Shown here: in pieces, positions 25,329-34,358 of the stretch
Layout: each line of letters starts with the position of its first letter
Position numbering within the stretch: the first letter of the stretch is position 1
From: Knoellia sp031844405
GTDB lineage: Bacteria > Actinomycetota > Actinomycetes > Actinomycetales > Dermatophilaceae
NCBI GenBank assembly: GCA_031844405.1
Contig: JAUZVC010000001.1
Coordinates: 806,001-870,000, forward strand
DNA: 64,000 bases
Reading direction: 5' to 3'
Translations under genes and position numbers: made by a program
Notes under the pieces: model-generated
Told to the model about the DNA's origin: nothing
Seen by the model: the letters and a program-made list of their open reading frames with translations, nothing else
Databases searched by the model: none

Positions 25329-26261
25329 ATGATCACGGTCGAGGGACTGACGAAGGTGTATGCCGGGGTGCGCGCCGTCGACGACCTCACCTTCGCGGTG
25401 GAGTCGGGCAAGGTCACGGGGTTCCTCGGGCCGAACGGCGCGGGCAAGTCGACGACGATGCGCATGGTGCTCGGCCTCGACCGGCCGACGTCGGGCAGCG
25501 CACGGGTGCGCGGCAAGCGCTACACCGACGCGCCGGCACCGCTGCGCGAGGTCGGCGCCCTGCTCGACGCGGGCGCGATGCATCCGGGTCGAACCGGACG
25601 CGCATACCTGCGGATCGGCGCCCACAGCAACGGGATCGCTCGTTCGCGGGTCGAACAGGTGCTCGAGCAGGTCGGTCTCGAGGGGGCGGCCGGCAAGCGC
25701 GTCAAGGGCTACTCGCTCGGCATGCGCCAGCGGCTCGGCATCGCGGCGGCACTGCTCGGCGACCCGCCGGTGCTGCTCTTCGACGAGCCGGTCAACGGCC
25801 TCGACCTCGACGGTGTGCGGTGGATCCGCGCCTTGCTGCGCGGGTTCGCCGACGAGGGACGCACCGTCCTCGTGTCGAGCCACCTCATGAGCGAGATGCA
25901 GCTCGTCGCCGACCGGGTCGTCGTCATCGGGCGCGGCCGGCTCATCGCCGACACCGAGATGGACGGACTGCTCGCCGGACTGGACGGCCAGCGCGTGCGG
26001 GTCCGCTCACCCCGGGCCGACGACCTCGCCGCCCTGCTCGCCCCGGACGCGCCCGTCACTCCGCATGGCAGGGACGAGCTCGAGGTCCGCGGCCTCCCGG
26101 CGAGTGCGGTCGGAGAGCTCGCGCACGCGAACGGCATACCGCTCCACCACCTCGCCGAGGTGGAGCAGTCCCTGGAGGACGCCTACCTCGCCCTCACCGA
26201 GGGCAGCGTCGAGCACCACGGCCACGTCCCGGCGGCGCTGGCGGAAGGAGCGGTCCGATGA
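25329..26261 (+). CDS. ABC transporter ATP-binding protein (exporter type)
   Basis: A 310-residue ATPase with Walker A GPNGAGKS, a signature region YSLGMRQR (LSGGQ replaced by the LGM form common in DrrA/BcrA-like exporters), Walker B VLLFDEP and a switch histidine in VSSHLM. It has a C-terminal extension after residue about 215. It overlaps the permease gene by 4 bases. The substrate is probably a drug, lipid or peptide; an upstream two-component system may control it. Confidence 0.93.
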   Translation: MITVEGLTKVYAGVRAVDDLTFAVESGKVTGFLGPNGAGKSTTMRMVLGLDRPTSGSARVRGKRYTDAPAPLREVGALLDAGAMHPGRTGRAYLRIGAHSNGIARSRVEQVLEQVGLEGAAGKRVKGYSLGMRQRLGIAAALLGDPPVLLFDEPVNGLDLDGVRWIRALLRGFADEGRTVLVSSHLMSEMQLVADRVVVIGRGRLIADTEMDGLLAGLDGQRVRVRSPRADDLAALLAPDAPVTPHGRDELEVRGLPASAVGELAHANGIPLHHLAEVEQSLEDAYLALTEGSVEHHGHVPAALAEGAVR

Positions 26262-27022
26262 GCACTGCGACGGTCCTCGTCCGGGCGGGGCGAGCGGAGT
26301 GGAGCCGGATCTGGAGCGTCCGGTCGAGCTGGGTCCTCGTCGGGTGCCTCGGGCTCTTCATGGTCGGGGTCGCAGTCCTCGCCGGAGTCGACGCCGCGAG
26401 CAACCCGGAGTCGGTCCCCGTCGACGCGACCGGATGGGATGGCGCGCGCTTCACCGCGATGTTCGCGCTCTTCGGGATGGTCGCCCTCGCGGTGATGACG
26501 AGCACCGCCGACCACGCCACCGGTGCCATCGTCCCGACGCTGCAGTGGACGCCGCGCCGCGGCATCCTCTTCGCTGCCCGCAGCCTCGTCATCGCGCTCA
26601 CGGTCACGTTCATCGGCATCGTCCTCTTCGCCTTGGCGAGCATCACCGTGGGGACGCTCGCGGGCGTCGGTCTGCCGCTCGACGACGGCCTGCGCTCGGC
26701 GGGCGAGCTGGTCGTCGTCCTCGGGTGCGGTGCCCTGCTCGGCATCGGGCTCGGACTCGCGACCCGCAGCACGGCGGCCTCCCTCGTGCTCGCCATCGCG
26801 CTGCTCCTCGTCCTGCCGCTGCTCGTCGCCAACCTGCCCTTCGAGTGGGCGACGACGGTGTCCTCGTGGCTGCCCGGGTCCGGCGCGCTCTTCCTCATCT
26901 TCGGCGAGGGGCCGCGGGACGACATGACGGTGTCGGCGGCTCGGTTGACGATGGTCGCCTGGGCCATCGGGGCATCCGGGCTCGGTGCCGTGCGGCTCGT
27001 CCGCAGCGACGCCGGCCACTGA
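26258..27022 (+). CDS. ABC transporter permease (ABC-2 type)
   Basis: A 254-residue permease with six predicted helices, coupled to the ATPase by an ATGA overlap. The segment STADHATGAIVPTLQWTPRRG resembles the cytoplasmic elbow of ABC-2 type permeases. It forms the exporter with the preceding ATPase, presumably as a dimer. Confidence 0.88.
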   Translation: MSTATVLVRAGRAEWSRIWSVRSSWVLVGCLGLFMVGVAVLAGVDAASNPESVPVDATGWDGARFTAMFALFGMVALAVMTSTADHATGAIVPTLQWTPRRGILFAARSLVIALTVTFIGIVLFALASITVGTLAGVGLPLDDGLRSAGELVVVLGCGALLGIGLGLATRSTAASLVLAIALLLVLPLLVANLPFEWATTVSSWLPGSGALFLIFGEGPRDDMTVSAARLTMVAWAIGASGLGAVRLVRSDAGH

Positions 27023-27087
27023 GACGCGTCGCGGGGGAGTCGGGACCCGGCCGGTGCTGATCTCCCGCCGCGCCGGCCACCGCCGGA

Positions 27088-27093
27088 CATACT
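27088..27093 (+). promoter_or_regulatory. Leaderless -10 box (CATACT)
   Basis: CATACT stands 7 bases before the ATG at 27101, matching other leaderless starts in the window. Confidence 0.35.
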
Positions 27094-27100
27094 GCGGTGC

Positions 27101-28420
27101 ATGCCCCGCGACCGCCTCACCCGCGCCCAGACGGCGGGCTACGCCGCCGGCAGCGTCGGCACGGGCGGGTTCGGCACGCTGCCGGGCCTCGTCCTCGCCT
27201 ACTACCTCACCGACACCCTCGGCGTGGCAGCGGCGTTCGCGGCCGTCGTCGTCCTCGTCCCCAAGGTGTGGGACGTCGTCATCGACCCGGTGATCGGGGC
27301 GCGCAGCGACCATGAGGTCGCGACTCGTGGCTCCCGCCACCGCCTCATGCTCCTCGGCGCGGTCACCCTGCCGGTCGGCTTCGTCGCGATGTTCGCCGTG
27401 CCCGAGGGCGTCGGCACCGCCATCGCCGCCTTGTGGGTCGTCGTCGCGTTCGTCCTCGCGACGACGTCGTTCAGCCTCTTCCAGGTGCCCTACATCGCGG
27501 CGCCCGCCGACCTCACCGGCGACTACGCCGAGCGCACCCGGATGATGGCCTGGCGGGTCGGCGTCCTCGCCCTCGCCATCCTCGCCTTCGGCGCCGGAGC
27601 CCCGGCCGTCCGTGACGTCCTCGGCGGCGGGCGGACCGGCTACCTGGTCATGGCGGTCGTGTCCGCAACCGCCCTCACCGCAGGCATGCTCGCCACCGTC
27701 TCCAGCCTCCGGGGCCACGAGAGCGTCGCCCGGGGAACGGGCGAGACCGCCACCCTGCGCGCCGGCCTCGACGTCGTGCGCGACCTGCCTCGCTTCCGCT
27801 CCCTGCTCCTCGTCTTCGTCCTCCAGGCACTCGCCACCGGCATCGTCCTCGCCGCGGCGCAGTACGTCGCGACCTACCTGCTCGGCTCGCAGTCGTGGGT
27901 CAGCGTCCTCTTCGCCGCCGTCGTCGCCCCGGCCCTCGTCGTCATGCCGCTGTGGAAGCGGCACGCGGCAGCCCGAGGCAAGCGGACGGCATACCTCTCG
28001 GCCTCCTGGCTCTTCGTCGCCGCGTGCGTCGTGCAGGTGCCGGCACTCGTGGCCGGCTGGGTCTGGCTCTCGGTCCTCGCCCTCGCGGCCGGCGGTGTCG
28101 CGTATGCCGGCATGCAGCTCTTCCCGCTGGCGATGCTCCCGGACGTCATCGAGCAGGCCGGACGGGCCCGGGGCGGCGCGATGAGCGGGGTGTGGACGGC
28201 CCTCGAGACGGCCGGGCTCGCGCTCGGACCCGCGGTGGTGCTCGCCATGCTCGCCGTCGGCGGGTTCGTCTCGAGCACGGGCGACCCGGCGGCCCAGCCG
28301 CGCAGCGCCGACGTCGCCATCGGGCTCGCGTTCACCCTCGTGCCCGCGGGACTCGCTCTCGTCTCGATCTCGGTGCTGCGGCGCCACGACGAACCGGAGG
28401 TGGCGCTCGATGGGCGCTGA
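27101..28420 (+). CDS. GPH-family (MelB-like) sugar/cation symporter of the MFS fold
   Basis: A 439-residue, 12-helix transporter. The signature VPKVWDVVIDPVIGARSDHE matches the GPH family motif near helix 2, and SLFQVPYIAAPADLTGDYAERTRMMAWR is the conserved loop of the same family. The family couples sugar uptake to Na+ or H+, but related members carry other solutes. Its last 11 bases overlap the PLP enzyme gene, so the two probably handle the same compound. Confidence 0.9.
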   Translation: MPRDRLTRAQTAGYAAGSVGTGGFGTLPGLVLAYYLTDTLGVAAAFAAVVVLVPKVWDVVIDPVIGARSDHEVATRGSRHRLMLLGAVTLPVGFVAMFAVPEGVGTAIAALWVVVAFVLATTSFSLFQVPYIAAPADLTGDYAERTRMMAWRVGVLALAILAFGAGAPAVRDVLGGGRTGYLVMAVVSATALTAGMLATVSSLRGHESVARGTGETATLRAGLDVVRDLPRFRSLLLVFVLQALATGIVLAAAQYVATYLLGSQSWVSVLFAAVVAPALVVMPLWKRHAAARGKRTAYLSASWLFVAACVVQVPALVAGWVWLSVLALAAGGVAYAGMQLFPLAMLPDVIEQAGRARGGAMSGVWTALETAGLALGPAVVLAMLAVGGFVSSTGDPAAQPRSADVAIGLAFTLVPAGLALVSISVLRRHDEPEVALDGR

Positions 28421-29843
28421 CGCACGCACGGCCGACGAGGTGCTCGCGCAGCTGCGCGCCTACCGGGAGCACGACGCGCCCACGCACGGGGGCCGCGTCC
28501 TCTCCTACGTCTACGACTCCGGCCGGCCCGAGCTGGATGAGGTTGCGGCACAGGCGATGCGGATCCTCCAGCCGGTCAACGGGCTCGACCCGACGACCTT
28601 CCCGTCGGTGGCGCTCATGGAGTCCGACCTCGTCGCGTTCGGCCGGAGCATGCTGCACGGCCCGACGGCCACGGGGTCGGTGACCTCGGGCGGGACCGAG
28701 AGCTGCCTGCTCGCCGTCAAGGCCGCGAGGGACCGATGGGTCTCCCGGGGTGGGCGCGGGCGACCGCGGCTCGTCCTGTCGTCGTCGACCCACGCCGCGT
28801 TCCACAAGGCGGCGCACTACTTCGGGCTGGACGTCGACGTGGTGCCGGTGGAGCTCGGGACCGGCCGAGCGGCGCCGGGCTCCCTCGAGGCCGCCCTCGG
28901 TCCCCAGGTCGCGCTCGTCGTCGTTTCGGCCCCGTCCTACCCTCACGGGGTCGTCGACGCCGTCGCCGAGGTCGCCGGGGCGGCAGCCGACCTCGGCATC
29001 CCGTGCCACGTCGACGCCTGCGTCGGCGGATGGGTGCTCCCGTGGTGGGAGCAGGCGGGCGGGGTTCCGTTGCCGCAGTGGGACTTCCGCGTCGCGGGCG
29101 TGACGAGCATCAGCGCCGACATCCACAAGTACGGCTACGTCCCCAAGGGCGCCTCGCTCGTCCTCTTCGCCGACGGGGAGCTCGACCTCGCGCGCTACTT
29201 CGCGACGACCGGCTGGCTCGGCTACCCCGTCGTCAACCCGACGATGCTGGGCACTCGCTCGGCGACGTCTCTCGCCGCGGCCTGGGCGGTCGTGCAGACC
29301 CTCGGGCCGAGCGGGTATGCCGGTCTCACCCGTCGCGTCGTCGACGCCACCTCCGCCGTGGTCGCCACGGTCGAGGGCATCGAGGGGCTGCGGGTGCTCG
29401 GCGCCCGGCAGGGTCCGCTCGTCGCCGTCGCCACTGACGAGGATGTCGATCCGCAGCAGCGGGTCGACCCGCTGCTCTGGGTGGCGGCCGTGGCGGAGCG
29501 AGGCTTCGTCCTCCAGGGGCAGCCCGCGCTCGAGCAGGGCGATGGGAGCGTGGTCCCGCACACCGCGCACCTGACCATCACGCCCGTGACGCAGGGGCTC
29601 GTCGACGAGCTCGGCGCCGCCCTCGTCGAGGGTGCCGAGGCCGTGCGAGGCCACGCGGTGCCGAGCCCGGAAGCACTGTCCGCGGACGGCATACCGGATC
29701 CGGCGGCGCTGGCGGACGCGGCACGGGACGGGGGAGACCTCGACCTCACCGGCGTCCTCACGCTCATCGAGGCGCTCCCTCGCGAGGCGTCGGCACAGCT
29801 CCTCTCGGCCTTCCTGCAGAGGTTCACCGCACCTCGGGGCTGA
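28410..29843 (+). CDS. PLP-dependent lyase/decarboxylase, sphingosine-1-phosphate-lyase-like
   Basis: A 477-residue group II PLP decarboxylase-family enzyme. TSGGTESCLLAVKAARD is the phosphate-binding region, H128 lies in SSTHAAFHKA, D202 in HVDACVGGW, and the Schiff-base lysine K240 in ISADIHKYGY. This pattern is that of bacterial sphingosine-1-phosphate-lyase-like proteins, which split phosphorylated long-chain bases or related amino-alcohol phosphates. The overlap with a transporter gene suggests uptake plus degradation; the substrate is unproven. Confidence 0.87.
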   Translation: MGADARTADEVLAQLRAYREHDAPTHGGRVLSYVYDSGRPELDEVAAQAMRILQPVNGLDPTTFPSVALMESDLVAFGRSMLHGPTATGSVTSGGTESCLLAVKAARDRWVSRGGRGRPRLVLSSSTHAAFHKAAHYFGLDVDVVPVELGTGRAAPGSLEAALGPQVALVVVSAPSYPHGVVDAVAEVAGAAADLGIPCHVDACVGGWVLPWWEQAGGVPLPQWDFRVAGVTSISADIHKYGYVPKGASLVLFADGELDLARYFATTGWLGYPVVNPTMLGTRSATSLAAAWAVVQTLGPSGYAGLTRRVVDATSAVVATVEGIEGLRVLGARQGPLVAVATDEDVDPQQRVDPLLWVAAVAERGFVLQGQPALEQGDGSVVPHTAHLTITPVTQGLVDELGAALVEGAEAVRGHAVPSPEALSADGIPDPAALADAARDGGDLDLTGVLTLIEALPREASAQLLSAFLQRFTAPRG

Positions 29844-29936
29844 CCGGAGTCGTAGTACCCATGGACAGTTGTCGGCTGAACCGGCGGCGCCGTTGAGTGA
29901 GCCCTGCACACGACCGAGCGAGCACAGGAGATCGTC

Positions 29937-30959
29937 ATGGCAGGCAGAGCACGCATCATCGGGGTGGCCCTGGCCATCGCCGCGCTGGGGGCATCGGCGT
30001 TCGGTGCCACCACACCCGCACAGGCAGCGTCGTCGAAGGGGTGTGTCGGCGGGGGCTACCGGCTCGTCAACCTCACGACCGGCGCCACCGTCGCCGCGTC
30101 GGGCGAGGACCGGATCCGCACGACCATCGCCGCGAGCCGGCTGGGGGGCACCTTCGCGGTGCGCGGCCGCTACACGCAGTTCGAGGTGCGGAGCTCGGAC
30201 TTCGCGGTCCTCAACCAGTCCTTCACGGGCGCGGCCAACGAGCTCGACATCACCGGGGGCCGCTTCACCCCGGTCTATGCGAGCAAGGTGCCGAACCACC
30301 GCGGTCTCGTCCTCGGCAGCGGGGTCGCCGTCGAACTCGACGACGAGGAGCTCAGCCTGCAGCGCACCGGCACCGGGCTCTCGATGAAGATCCAGGCCAA
30401 GGACTGCGCGCAGGGCGGGATCTTCCAGATGGAGCCGCAGCGCTCCGACGGCACGGCGACCCGGATCACCCACACGCTGGCGCAGTCGGCCACGCCCGGG
30501 CTCACCCCCTTCTACTTCGACAACCCCAACTTCCGCTCGCGCATCGGGCAGTTCCTGGGGTCGGGGTGCACGAGCGTGACGACCGGCCCGCCCGGGCAGT
30601 TCTGCGTGCAGGTCGCGGCCCGCGTCAACATCGCCAACGGGCTGTCGCGCAGGTTCGTCGCCCGGGACAGCGCGCAGGTCGCGACCCGCGTGCCCCAGCC
30701 GGCGTGCAACACGGCCACACCCCTGACCCCGAGCGTGCGGCACTGCGGCGGCGTGTCCGTGTGGGACGTCGCGAGCGGCGGTCGGATGGGGTTCGTCACC
30801 GGCGAGGACGCCACCGAGGTCGCCAACCCGCCGACGACGTGCACGACGGACTGCCAGGCGCAGAACCAGGTGCAGGGGCGGCTCGCGAACCTCGGCCACC
30901 CGTTCCCGGTCCCCGCGGGTAGCCGGCTCACGCCGCGCACCTCGACCATCCTGGGCTAG
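29937..30959 (+). CDS. Secreted protein of unknown function
   Basis: A 340-residue exported protein with a signal peptide (cleavage after AQA near residue 31). The mature part has about ten cysteines, suggesting several disulfides. There is no transmembrane segment or lipobox after the signal. AGGAG is nine bases before the ATG. I do not recognise a domain; the beta-rich N-terminal half (GGYRLVNLTTGATVAAS and similar) might be a beta-trefoil or lectin-like fold. It stands alone, followed by a strong stem-loop. Confidence 0.7.
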   Translation: MAGRARIIGVALAIAALGASAFGATTPAQAASSKGCVGGGYRLVNLTTGATVAASGEDRIRTTIAASRLGGTFAVRGRYTQFEVRSSDFAVLNQSFTGAANELDITGGRFTPVYASKVPNHRGLVLGSGVAVELDDEELSLQRTGTGLSMKIQAKDCAQGGIFQMEPQRSDGTATRITHTLAQSATPGLTPFYFDNPNFRSRIGQFLGSGCTSVTTGPPGQFCVQVAARVNIANGLSRRFVARDSAQVATRVPQPACNTATPLTPSVRHCGGVSVWDVASGGRMGFVTGEDATEVANPPTTCTTDCQAQNQVQGRLANLGHPFPVPAGSRLTPRTSTILG

Positions 30960-30960
30960 C

Positions 30961-30996
30961 GGAGCAGGAGCGGGAGCCGGAGCAGGAGCGGGAGCC
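30961..30996. repeat. Exact 18-bp tandem repeat, two copies
   Basis: GGAGCAGGAGCGGGAGCC occurs twice back to back directly after the stop of the secreted-protein gene. Non-coding on the evidence available. Confidence 0.8.
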
Positions 30997-31024
30997 CGAG
31001 AGGCGCCGGGCGGCGGACGGCGGG

Positions 31025-31053
31025 ACCGCAGGTCGGGGGCGCTGACCTGCGGT
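31025..31053 (+). terminator. Stem-loop terminator
   Basis: ACCGCAGGTC and its complement (31025-31034, 31044-31053) enclose nine bases and are followed by TTTCG. It ends the secreted-protein transcript before the CDGSH operon. Confidence 0.65.
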
Positions 31054-31091
31054 TTCGTCGGCCGCCGCCATGCTGTCCTCCCGGCCGGGAC

Positions 31092-31117
31092 GCATGGGGC
31101 GGGCTGGGTGTGGGTAG
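31092..31117 (+). promoter_or_regulatory. Candidate sigma-B-type promoter of the CDGSH operon
   Basis: GCAT (31092-31095), 16 bases, GGGTAG (31112-31117) fits GNNT-N14-16-GGGTA. The first gene starts about 60 bases downstream. Confidence 0.5.
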
Positions 31118-31175
31118 GGACGTCGCAAGGGCGGCGCGACGGTGCGCAGGCCCGTCCGAGCGACCGAGGAGCACC

Positions 31176-31460
31176 ATGAGCCGTCTGCAGCAGCCGAGGT
31201 CCGGTGTCGAGCCACCGAGTGCCGTAGGCGACGGCAGGACGGCCCGGGCGACCCGCGTCGTCGTCACGGGGGAGGGGCCGGTCCTCGTCGACGGCCCGGT
31301 GGAGGTGGTCACGGCCACGGGCGACGTCGTCCGGTCCGACCGCACGACCGTGGCACTCTGCACCTGCCGCAGGAGCCGCACCGCCCCCTTCTGCGACACG
31401 AGCCACCGTGACAGGGTGCGCGCCGAGAGAGGCGCTCCCGCCACCGAGGAGTCGTCGTGA
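31176..31460 (+). CDS. CDGSH iron-sulfur domain protein
   Basis: A 94-residue protein with one CDGSH-type 2Fe-2S site: C62, C64, C73 and H77 in a C-x-C-x8-C-x3-H pattern, with the PFCDTSH core. Such proteins carry a labile 2Fe-2S cluster used in electron or cluster transfer. The ATG has GAGGAG five bases upstream. Its stop overlaps the GTG of the next gene by 4 bases. It may feed electrons to the diiron oxidase encoded next (inference). Confidence 0.9.
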   Translation: MSRLQQPRSGVEPPSAVGDGRTARATRVVVTGEGPVLVDGPVEVVTATGDVVRSDRTTVALCTCRRSRTAPFCDTSHRDRVRAERGAPATEESS

Positions 31461-32599
31461 CCGCCACCGTGACACCCGCCCCGCTCTCCCGCGATCCCGG
31501 CTCCGGTTCCGGCTCCGGTTCGCGCACCGGTCCCACCCCCGGTCCGGCGACGGTGCCCGCCACCACCATCACGATGCCCACGAGCCCCGCGACCACCCCG
31601 GCCTGCGGGCTTCCTGAGTCGACACACGCGCCCTCGGCTCGACCCCCCCTGCCGACGCCGCGGGGTCCGCTCTCCGCCGCGGTCGTCGACTTCTGCGCCG
31701 GCCGGCTCGGCGCTCCCTTCCCCACGTCGATGGAGGTCGACCCCTACGGCGACGACCTGCAGCTCGCGTTGCACATCTGCTACGAGCTGCACTACCGCGG
31801 ATTCGACGGCGTCCCCGAGGAGATGGAGTGGCACCACGAGCTGCTGGGCGTCCGTCTCGAGCTCGAGTCGACCTTCCTCGCGGCCCTGCGGCGCGACGTG
31901 CCCGGCGGCGACGACCTCGAGGCCGAGATCCGTGCCCTCCTCACCGAGCGGGTCGGCGAGCCCGGCATCTCCCGGCACCTCGCCGAGCGGGGGACGCTGG
32001 GCCAGATGCGCGAGTACGTCATGCACCGCTCGGCCTACCACCTCAAGGAGGCGGACCCCCAGCTCCTCGTGCTCTCGCGGCTCGACGGTCCGGCCAAGGC
32101 GGGGCTGATGGCGGTGCAGCACGACGAGTACGGCGCGGGCCGGGCCGAGGAGATGCACTCCGAGCTCTTCGCGACCATGATGCGCGAGCTCGGCCTGTGT
32201 GACCACTACGGTCACCACGTCGACTCGGTGAGTGCAGCCGCCCTGGCAGAGGTCAACCTCATGTCCCTGTGCGGGCTGCGGCGGGAGCTGCGTGGCGCCG
32301 CCGTCGGGCTGTTCGCCGTCATCGAGCTGACGTCGTCGCCGGGCTCCGCGCGCCTCGTGCGCGCTGCGCGGCGGCTCGGGTGTGGTCCCGCGACCGAGCG
32401 CTACTACGCCGAGCACGTCGAGGCCGACGCGGTGCACGAGCAGATCCTGAGGCGGGACGTCATCGCGCCGCTGGTGACGGCCGAGCCACAGCTGGCCGGC
32501 GACCTCGTCCTCGGCATCCAGGCGAGCCGGCTCCTCGGTGAGCGCTTCGCGGGTGAGATCCTCGGAGCGTGGTCAGCCGGTCGGTCCAGCCTCCGGTGA
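31457..32599 (+). CDS. Haem-oxygenase-like diiron (iron-containing redox) enzyme
   Basis: A 380-residue protein. The first 65 residues are Pro/Thr/Ser-rich and likely disordered. The helical domain carries candidate metal ligands in ICYELHYRG (E110, H112), DEYGAGRAEEMHSELF (E224, H234) and YYAEHVEADAVHE (H320, D324, H327), as in the haem-oxygenase-like diiron oxidase (HDO) superfamily, which oxidises or cleaves amino acids, fatty acids or amines. It is coupled to the CDGSH gene before and the GCS2-type ligase gene after. The substrate is unknown. Confidence 0.85.
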   Translation: MTATVTPAPLSRDPGSGSGSGSRTGPTPGPATVPATTITMPTSPATTPACGLPESTHAPSARPPLPTPRGPLSAAVVDFCAGRLGAPFPTSMEVDPYGDDLQLALHICYELHYRGFDGVPEEMEWHHELLGVRLELESTFLAALRRDVPGGDDLEAEIRALLTERVGEPGISRHLAERGTLGQMREYVMHRSAYHLKEADPQLLVLSRLDGPAKAGLMAVQHDEYGAGRAEEMHSELFATMMRELGLCDHYGHHVDSVSAAALAEVNLMSLCGLRRELRGAAVGLFAVIELTSSPGSARLVRAARRLGCGPATERYYAEHVEADAVHEQILRRDVIAPLVTAEPQLAGDLVLGIQASRLLGERFAGEILGAWSAGRSSLR

Positions 32600-33666
32600 C
32601 GCCCCGCACCGTCGGGGTGGAGGAGGAGTTCCTGCTCGTGGGGACCGGCACGGGCGAGCCCGTGCCGGTCGGCCCGGATGTCGCGGCGGCGGTGAACGAC
32701 CCGTGGGTCAAGGGAGAGTTCAAGCAGGAGCAGGTCGAGGTCTGCTCACGACCGACCGCCTCGCTCGACACGCTCGCCTCCGACCTCGCGGACCTGCGAC
32801 GCAGAGTGGCCGCGATGGCGGAGTCGCACGGTGCCACCGTGGTCGCCTCGGGCACGTGGCCGGGGGCCCACACCCCGACCGCCGCCGACTCCGACAGGTT
32901 CGCCCGGATCGGGCAGGAGTTCGGCGAGCTCGCCACCCAGCAGCTCACGTGCGGCATCCACGTCCACGTCTCGGTCAACTCGCCCGACGAGGGGGTCGCC
33001 GTCCTCGACGGCCTGCGCCCGTGGCTCGCCGTGCTCACGGCCGTCACGGCGAACTCCCCCTACTGGCAGGGCCGCGACACCGGCCACGCGAGCTGGCGCT
33101 CCATCGTCCTGTCGCAGCTGCCGACCGCGGGACCGGCCCCCGTGTGGGGCGACGTCGAGACCTACCGCCGCACGGCCGACGCGGTGGTCGCGGGGGGTGG
33201 GGCGTTCGACGACGGGATGCTCTACTACGACGCGCGACTCTCGGCGAGGTACCCGACCGTCGAGGTCCGGGTCACCGACGTCGTCCCCGACCCCACGGTC
33301 GCCGTCGCCGTCGCGGGGATCTGCCGTGCGCTCGTCGACACCATCGCGGACGGCGCGGTGGCGGCGCGCCGCGCCAGTGAGCGCTTCCCGACCCTTGCCC
33401 TGCGCACGGCGGCGTGGCGGGCGGCACGCCACGGGCTCCGCGAGCGCCTCGTCGACCCCGCCACCGGGGAGCTCGCGCCCGCGAAGCAGGCGGTCGAGTC
33501 CCTGCTGGCCTTCAGTGCCGACGCGCTCGAGGGGCACGGCGACCTCGTGGCCGTCCGCCACGTCGTCGACCGGGTCCTCGCGGACGGGACCGCGGCCGAC
33601 CGGCAGCGCGCCCTCGTCGACCCGCGACGCCCCGCCGCCGGCTTGGCCGCCTTCCGGGTGCGATGA
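32596..33666 (+). CDS. Carboxylate-amine ligase of the glutamate-cysteine ligase 2 (YbdK) family
   Basis: A 356-residue ATP-dependent ligase family protein. The N-terminus RTVGVEEEFLLV, the GEFKQEQVEV segment, GIHVHVSV and the late ADDVETYR-like text are characteristic of GCS2. The GTG at 32596 overlaps the preceding stop (GTGA); a GTG at 32569 would add nine residues. The family joins glutamate or a related acid to an amine or cysteine. Placed after a CDGSH protein and a diiron oxidase, it may ligate an oxidised amino acid. Confidence 0.88.
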   Translation: MTPRTVGVEEEFLLVGTGTGEPVPVGPDVAAAVNDPWVKGEFKQEQVEVCSRPTASLDTLASDLADLRRRVAAMAESHGATVVASGTWPGAHTPTAADSDRFARIGQEFGELATQQLTCGIHVHVSVNSPDEGVAVLDGLRPWLAVLTAVTANSPYWQGRDTGHASWRSIVLSQLPTAGPAPVWGDVETYRRTADAVVAGGGAFDDGMLYYDARLSARYPTVEVRVTDVVPDPTVAVAVAGICRALVDTIADGAVAARRASERFPTLALRTAAWRAARHGLRERLVDPATGELAPAKQAVESLLAFSADALEGHGDLVAVRHVVDRVLADGTAADRQRALVDPRRPAAGLAAFRVR

Positions 33667-33752
33667 GCCGGAGACCGCGACGGCGGTGAGCCGGTCACTT
33701 CCAGTGGCGGACGGCATACGCAAGACTGCGAGACCGGAGGAAGGGGACCACC

Positions 33753-34358
33753 GTGCAGAGCCTCATGATCGACCTCATCATCAGTCTCGACGGCTACGCC
33801 GCGGCGGAGGGCTGGCCCGGCCTGTGGGGCGTCGAGTCGCCGGAGTACATGGCGTGGCTCGACGAGCAGCAGGAGGAGCACACCGTGCTCATGGGGGCCA
33901 CGACCTACCGCCTCATGTCCGGGTTCGCCGAGCAGGTCGGTGACGACCCCGGTTTCGCCCAGCTCGCGGCGGTGCCCAAGGTCGTCTTCTCGTCGACGCT
34001 CGACGACTCGCCCGGCTGGGCGAACACCAGTGTCGTCAGGGACGATCCGGTCGACTGGGTGCGCTCGCAGAAGGAGACGGGCACGCGCCCGATGCGCACC
34101 CTCGGCAGCCTGTCGGTCTGCCGCACGCTCCTCACCGCCGGGCTCGTCGACCGCTACCGGCTCGTCGTCTTCCCGTTCATCACGGGTGCGTCGGGGCAGG
34201 AGCGCGTCTTCGACGGCTACCCCGACGTGGCGCTCGACCTCGTCGAGAGCCGGACGTTCGACAAGGGCATGCAGCTGCTCGACTACGTCCCGAAACTCCT
34301 CGACGCCCCGCCTGCGGGCGGGATCGTCACGCGCCCGGACCCGCAGCCCGGGAGCTGA
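33753..34358 (+). CDS. Dihydrofolate reductase-fold protein (RibD C-terminal domain)
   Basis: A 201-residue RibD_C/DHFR-like reductase. IISLDGYAAAEG, VLMGATTYRLM and TLGSLSVCRTLLTAGLVDRYRLVVFP are typical of the YwjB/YyaP-like group, which is distinct from true DHFR. The physiological substrate is unknown. GGAGG and AAGGGG lie within 20 bases of the GTG. The upstream 86 bases contain a GGCATAC motif. Its stop codon sits in the loop of a bidirectional terminator. Confidence 0.86.
   Translation: MQSLMIDLIISLDGYAAAEGWPGLWGVESPEYMAWLDEQQEEHTVLMGATTYRLMSGFAEQVGDDPGFAQLAAVPKVVFSSTLDDSPGWANTSVVRDDPVDWVRSQKETGTRPMRTLGSLSVCRTLLTAGLVDRYRLVVFPFITGASGQERVFDGYPDVALDLVESRTFDKGMQLLDYVPKLLDAPPAGGIVTRPDPQPGS

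Noticed and set aside
28332..31475. A leftward open frame of more than 1000 codons across the PLP enzyme and the secreted protein genes
   Set aside because: It spans two genes and gaps without any domain; a composition artefact of high GC.
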